Below are positions 58,713 through 64,000 of a stretch of 64,000 nucleotides of DNA, in pieces. The stretch is from positions 23,169,751 through 23,233,750 of the forward strand of contig CM037783.1 in NCBI GenBank assembly GCA_021229015.1, given 5' to 3'. This DNA comes from Solen grandis. Its lineage: Eukaryota > Mollusca > Bivalvia > Adapedonta > Solenidae. A program made the translations under genes and the position numbers. How positions within the stretch are numbered: the first letter of the stretch is position 1; every line of letters begins with the position of its first letter. The notes under the pieces were generated by a model, which did no database searches, was not told where the DNA came from, and saw only the letters and a list, made by a program, of their open reading frames with translations.

Positions 58713-61700
58713 GGGAGATGTTTGATAGTGGATATGTAGAGCATCTTGATCATAAAATATCCAGGGGATATCATTGTTTCTAAAGATGTGGTGTATTGCA
58801 GGCTAGCACTGACAATCTTGAATTAGAGAGTTGTATGTACACCAGGTTGTGAGTTTGATATTTGATGCATGTAATTTGATAATCACAAATTTGAATCATC
58901 CTTTGATTTCAGTATATCAATCAAATGTCTTGTAGTCTTAGACTTTAAATCTAGACACCATTTCTTCATATTTTCAGTGTTTAGAATGCTGTTCTAAATT
59001 CCTTCAATTCCTTTCCTTGGGCTGTTATTAAGGGAGATAATGAAAAGGTGGGAAGAACCTTAATCACTGGGGGTTATCAGAGATAGATCCGCCATGTGCC
59101 TGTAGACATGAAATATGCTCTTCTTTTTTTTTGTAAGATAAAAATGCACAAATGCACTGATATATAGGTTGAGGATTATGAAATATTTTTGCACACAGGC
59201 AACATTTGAATAATCTCGGCTCAAGATGTGCGAAACACGATAACACAAGCTGGAAGTGTTTATTTATGGCTTGAACAAGTGTGTGGAGATTGTGTTCATT
59301 GGCTTCTCAAGAACCAGAACATAAACAGTATATGGAACTATTGCATTAAATATGGATTATTTCATTTCTTCTGAGTTTATTTTTTGTTTAGAATTTAGAA
59401 CTTGTGGCAAGTTTGGAAGTTTTACAGGATATTGTGAATTTAAAAATTTAGGTTTTAGGTTATATCATTCCATGAGATATAATGTATTTATAGATAATCG
59501 AATTAGACATCATATATCTATAGTGGTTAAGAAGTGGGACCAGGATAAATTTACAAACACTAAATATATATATATATATACTCAGGATAGAGCTTCTCCA
59601 GTTCATTAAGATACAGGCAGCTTGTAGTACAGAGTGGATATAGGAAGGGTTGATTGTGATGATGATTTATGTTTGATAATTATTCTGTGTACAACTTTCA
59701 TTGCTATTTACAAAGGATTCATTGTAGTAAATGTATGGGAGATTGACAGAAACCATTTCTCATCTGCTGGGCAGGGTTGAAGGTTCAATCAGGTTACTGT
59801 CCCCAGGGAGTAGGTTCAGCTAGTTGGGCTGAGAAGGATCCAGTAAGATTGAAGTGGTCAGTGTATGGATAGGATAGTGGGACATTGCAGATAGACAGGC
59901 TAATGTCCAGTCAGAAGGATGTTTGTCCTGGACAGTGGGTGGTGTAAGTTCCTAGACTCTGGTGGCTGGGGGTGGGGATAGTCAAAAGTCCTGGACTGGA
60001 TGGACAGAAGTTCTGGTTGGCATGTGGATGGGGGTTGGGGGGACGAAAGTCCTTGACTGGGATTTTTAGAGACATCTAAATTTCGATAAAGGGGTATTAT
60101 TCCTAGTTTAGACAACTGTCAAAAATCTGTTCAAATTCAACATTTGTGTGTGTGATTTAAGAACTAGTACCCTTCTACCTCTGAGCAGGGGACACAGGTT
60201 AATTGCTACTTTTTGAAATGGCTCACATTTAAATGGTCTTATATGTACTTATCATATCAGCATGTTCTTATCATCAAGTTATGTACACATTGTATATTAA
60301 TTTCATAAGTTTAGCAGAAAAAAACAACATTTTTTCACAATTGGTCTCTCCATTCCATGAGTGTTTGAACTAATTTTAGAAAGTGAATCAGAAAAAGACT
60401 GGACCATTACTTGAGTATCTAACAAAATACTTGACTGATTGTGGTAATTTATAGGAGTTTGTTTCCATTCACTTATCATGGTGAAGTGTTTTCTATAAAC
60501 AGTGAGGGCTGACACACAGATACTGTAAATCTTAATCAAGTGTTGACATACAAAACTATGGTAGTGTAGGCTTGACCATACAAGTTAGGAAATGTAGAGA
60601 TTGTTTTATTGTTTATGCATAATGATTGAATAGCAACTGACTACATCTGCAGTAAGGTTTCTTTTGTTTTATGTTTTTAGTAAGAAAACTTTGTATTACA
60701 AGATGGCATATAATTACTATAGCTGTGGGAATATTTTGTGGAAGGATACCAGATAGTTGAAGTCATTTTTCATACCATCCCCAGTTGTATACAGACATAT
60801 TTAAGGAGATATGGATATTGTATGAGGGGTGTGAATTCTTTCTGCAAAGAATAAAGTGTAAGTTGAAACACTTCTGTATCTCAAAACCACTGACCTGAGA
60901 AATTTGATATATTCTGAACTTTAACAATTGTCAGTATCTTAAGGCAACACAGATCTATATCATTTCTTTGAAAAAAAGTAGGGGGCGGGGAAATATCTAC
61001 AAGGTTTAATAAATATGGATAGCATTGGCACAGGACCGCCAAATTGTGGTTTAGTTGATCAGTTTGGAGTTGTGGGGATCTCAAAATTCCATGTTTGCAT
61101 TAGTAGTATGACTGTACAGATAGGCTGAGCATCAGTGTGTGTTGTGGGTGTTTTGTCTGAGTCGCTGGTGAGAGTTAAGTCTGACTGTTACCTGGGACAC
61201 TAGATAGGGGAGTGTGATACCATGCTATCTTGGAGTTACACTCCTGGCAGTGGTAATGGAGTTAATTTGTGTTGCTGCACAGATTGAGAGGTGTCATCAC
61301 ATATTTACAGGGTATTCTGTGACTGGTGCTTCAATGATTAAAGAAGAATGGGAAGCAGATGGTGTGGTAACTAGACAGTCACGGTAGAAGTGCCTGTACA
61401 CACAAGCCACTGTGAATGCTTGTTGGCTGGGGTTTGATTCATTGTCATTGGCAGGACTGCCAGCATCTTGGAATTCCCAGACATTGTGGAGAACTGTTTT
61501 GTTTACAATTCTGGACTATATGACAGACAGTGGCAGTGTCTATACTGTGGAGTGATTATTGACTGGATTACATGTGATAGAGATGCCGCTGCGACTGAGG
61601 AAGGTAAGATATCATGGGTCAGTGACTGCTGCTAATACTTGTGAGATTGAACTTGATTATATTGTAAAGGTTTGTTTTGGGAGCTTTATTGATCTTGATA

Positions 61701-61859
61701 TTCACAGGGCTAGAATTTAATATTTTTTGGCCTCTAATCTCAACTTTTTCCCAAAAGTGGATGACTTTGTCACAAAAAGACGTGACAAATTTTATGTATT
61801 TGCTCTCTAGACAGTCATAGCTTTCAGTACTTTTCCTTACATCAGTATTATAATAGGAT
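58713..61859. other. Unassigned DNA; possible promoter/first-exon area of an unseen gene
   Basis: No recognised gene. G-rich stretches at about 59965-59976 and 60029-60042 (runs of 4-6 G) might form quadruplexes. An (AT)n run is at about 59566-59580. At 61583 an ATG is followed by seven codons (MPLRLRK) and a good 5' splice consensus AAG/GTAAGA at 61601-61609, which could mark a first coding exon on the plus strand. This is a weak signal only. Confidence 0.3.
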
Positions 61860-63033
61860 TTTTAGCTCACCTGAGCACAAAGTGCTCAAGGTGAGCTTTT
61901 GTGATCGCCCTTCGTCCGGCGTCGTGCGTCGTCCGTCGTCAACAATTTGCTTTAAACGACATCTCCTCTGAAACCGCTGGACAGAATTTAATTAAACTTG
62001 GCAGGGATGATCCTTGGGTCAACCTTCACAAAAGTTGCTAAATTAAACTTGATCCATGTAGAACTCTGGTTGCCATGGCAACAAAAAGAAAAAGAAAAAT
62101 GAAAACTTTAAAAACCATCTTCTTCGAAACTACTGGCCAGATTTTAAAATAAATTGGTACAGATGTTCCTTGGGTCAACCTCTACCAAAGTTGCTAAAAT
62201 TATTCCGATCCGTAAAAAAACATGGCCACCAGGGGCGGGGCTTATTTGCCTTATATGTGTATAGGGAAAATTTTAAACAACATCTCCTCTGAAACCACTG
62301 GACAGAATTCAATTAAACTTGGCAGGGATGATCCTTGGGTCAACCTTCACAAAAGTTGCTAAATTAAACTTGATCCATGTAGAACTCTGGTTGCCATGGC
62401 AACAAAAAGAAAAAAAAATATGAAAACTTTAAAAATCATCTCTTCAAAACTACTGGCCAGATTCTAAAATAAAGAGGTACAGATGTACCTTGGGACAACC
62501 TCTACCAAAGTTGCTAAAATTATTCCGATCCTAAAAAAAAACATGGCCGCCAGGGGCGGGGCTTATTTGCCTTATATGTGTATAGAGAAAATTTCAAACA
62601 ACATCTCCTCTGAAACCACTGGACAGAATTTGATTAAACTTGGCAGGGATGATCCTTGGGTCAACCTCCACAAAAGTTCCTAAAATAAAGTTGATCCATA
62701 TAGAACTCTTGTTGCCATGGCAACAAAAAGAAAAAAAAATGAAAACTTTAAAAATCATCTTCTTCAAAACTACTGGCCAGATTTTAAAATAAATTGGTAC
62801 AGATGTTCCTTGGGTCAACCTCTACCAAAGTTGCTAAAATTATTCCGATCATTAAAAAAAACATGGCCGCCAGGGGCGGGGCTTATTTGCCTTATATGTA
62901 TATAGAAAACCTTTAAACAACATCTCCTCTGAAACCACTGGACAGAATTTGATTAAACTTGGCAGGGATGATCCTTGGGTCAACCTATTTATCTCAGGTG
63001 AGCGATTTAGGGCCATCATGGGCCTCTTGTTTT
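61860..63033 (+). mobile_element. AGCTCACC hairpin-headed tandem-core element, copy 3
   Basis: Very similar to copy 1: same hairpin head (61864-61898), CGTCCGGCGTCGTGCGTC run, and ~320-bp cores marked by CTGGACAGAAT at 61978, 62298, 62619 and 62939. It has the same right end CTCAGGTGAGCG...CCATCATGGGCCTCTTG. Three complete cores and a partial last one. Flanked by ordinary DNA. Insertion is again in a T run. Minus-strand frames across the cores are repeat translations. Confidence 0.85.
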
Positions 63034-63137
63034 AATATACTCTAGGAAAGATGTATTGATGGTATGAAGATTTATCTCATTTACAGATAGCATTCTGTTT
63101 GTTTTTTCATGACTGGCAAATTTTTCAAGTGGTTTAA

Positions 63138-63371
63138 CCCTTTCCCTCATAGAGGACATCATGAAAAGACCTATGCGAACAGCATAAAACCAGATCAGCC
63201 TGCAAGTAACTCGCAGGCTCATCAGGTTTTATGCTGTTTGCTGCTTCTCAGTGGTCTGGAAATGAGAATTTTGTAATTAAATTTGGTAAGCTTTAACTGT
63301 GGTTTTCTACAGATCAGGCTTTATGTGGTACCTATTGAGTGCGTCAAAATGAGTCTATATGAGGGAAAGGG
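63138..63371. mobile_element. piggyBac-type MITE, copy 2
   Basis: Same 234-bp length and TTAA flanks (63134-63137, 63372-63375) as the copy at 47498, with identical 14-bp terminal inverted repeats. A few substitutions weaken the central palindrome slightly (GCCTGCAAG, GGCTCATC). The arm at 63177-63200 again matches the satellite core in reverse complement. Confidence 0.87.
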
Positions 63372-63653
63372 TTAAATTTTTGCTGGCTATATGGAAAATC
63401 CACCTGCATTTTAAGAGTATGCCAGTGCTAAATCCCAGCCCTGATTTGTAGTTATATGCTCCTAACCCTGGTTACACATGAACTTATTTTAATAGTGCCT
63501 ACCAGTTAGTGAAACTGGTGTGATCTTATGTCTAATAATAATTATAGTGAAGTATTGCTACTTTTAAAGGAATGAGATGTTTTAAATGGTATCACAGTTA
63601 TGATGAGCAGTGTCATAATGGTCATCACTTTTGTTCACAGCTCCATTTATATC
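63372..63653. other. Noncoding DNA, nothing recognised
   Basis: Short spacer between the MITE and the SINE. Confidence 0.5.
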
Positions 63654-63897
63654 CCTCTGTCCTGGGTGGACAAGTGGTTAGAGTGTCCACCTTTGGAGAG
63701 GGAGGTTGTGGGTATGGTCCCAGGCAATAGTACCGGTATACCAAATGGTACTGGTTGGGTAGCTCCAATGTGACTGGGTGTGGTATCAAATGCCCCATGT
63801 TTATGGGGTGATTTTGCAGTGTGGCAGCACTATATTTGTCTCAAGTAGACTTAATTTATTACTGTCTTTTGGATGTTAAACCCAACAAACAAACAAG
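63654..63897 (+). mobile_element. tRNA-derived SINE, near full length
   Basis: A-box-like GGACAAGTGGTTAGAGTG, B-box-like GTGGGTATGGTCCC, body GACTGGGTGTGGTATCAAAT and GCAGTGTGGCAGCACTATAT, tail TTGGATGTTAAACCC then (CAAA)n. It shares body and tail with the copies at 41374, 45400 and 51212. The ~100 bp after it shows nothing further. Confidence 0.72.
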
Positions 63898-64000
63898 GTA
63901 ATGTTCATTGTGCATAGTCATCCTAGATAATAGATAATTCAGTGGAGAGGAGTCCCTGGGATTTTTTTGGGGGGGTGAAGCAAATTTAGGAAGCAGTATA

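Noticed and set aside
61208..61387. 60-codon open stretch with an ATG at 61256
   Set aside because: Length is within chance expectation, and no domain or splice support was found.

Overview
This window is eukaryotic, AT-rich and repeat-dominated. The best fit is a bivalve mollusc genome. That rests on several dispersed families whose style I recognise from bivalves: hairpin-headed elements starting AGCTCACCTGAG followed by CGTCCGTC runs, tRNA-derived SINEs ending near GGATGTTAAAC, and LINE (non-LTR retrotransposon) remnants. The species call is inference. There is no complete conventional protein gene. The only convincing host coding piece is a short 3'-terminal exon on the minus strand (35607-35683). 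There is one tRNA-Asp-like gene or pseudogene (38028-38099, minus). Two runs of exactly 100 N (1597-1696, 51697-51796) are scaffold gaps.

Layout. 1-1596: unassigned DNA, then a hairpin-headed element with ~168-bp tandem cores cut by a gap. 1697-31225: a ~29.5 kb satellite array built on a 34-bp monomer (core GATCTGGTTTTATACTG). The satellite is interrupted once by a 1.25-kb hairpin-headed tandem-core element (10445-11696). Five times it is fused to nearly identical copies of the reverse-transcriptase half of a LINE (14536-16245, 18046-19762, 21317-22529, 24710-26425, 28309-29974). 31226-47490: AT-rich DNA with degenerate ~160-bp tandem repeats, SINEs, the tRNA-Asp, a 16-bp minisatellite and a diverged relative of the captured LINE. 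47498-53560: a piggyBac-type MITE, a second LINE remnant, nested SINE/foldback insertions and a Tigger/pogo-like element. 54023-56780: a ~26-bp minisatellite split by a second AGCTCACC element. 56781-64000: mostly unassigned DNA, a 48-bp x3 repeat, a third AGCTCACC element, a second MITE copy and a SINE.

Main ideas. (1) The satellite monomer matches, at 23 of 24 positions (21 of 21 in some monomers), one arm of the internal palindrome of the 234-bp TTAA-flanked MITE found at 47498 and 63138, so the satellite probably grew from a MITE hairpin arm. (2) The satellite has captured a LINE fragment and amplified it as part of a ~3.3-3.5 kb higher-order unit. All five copies share the same frameshift and four share the same 3' junction, which excludes five independent retrotranspositions. 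(3) The hairpin-headed tandem-core elements recur, and two of the three AGCTCACC copies sit inside tandem arrays. Parts of the satellite show single-base losses typical of unpolished long-read assembly, so copy number and fine structure need checking against reads.
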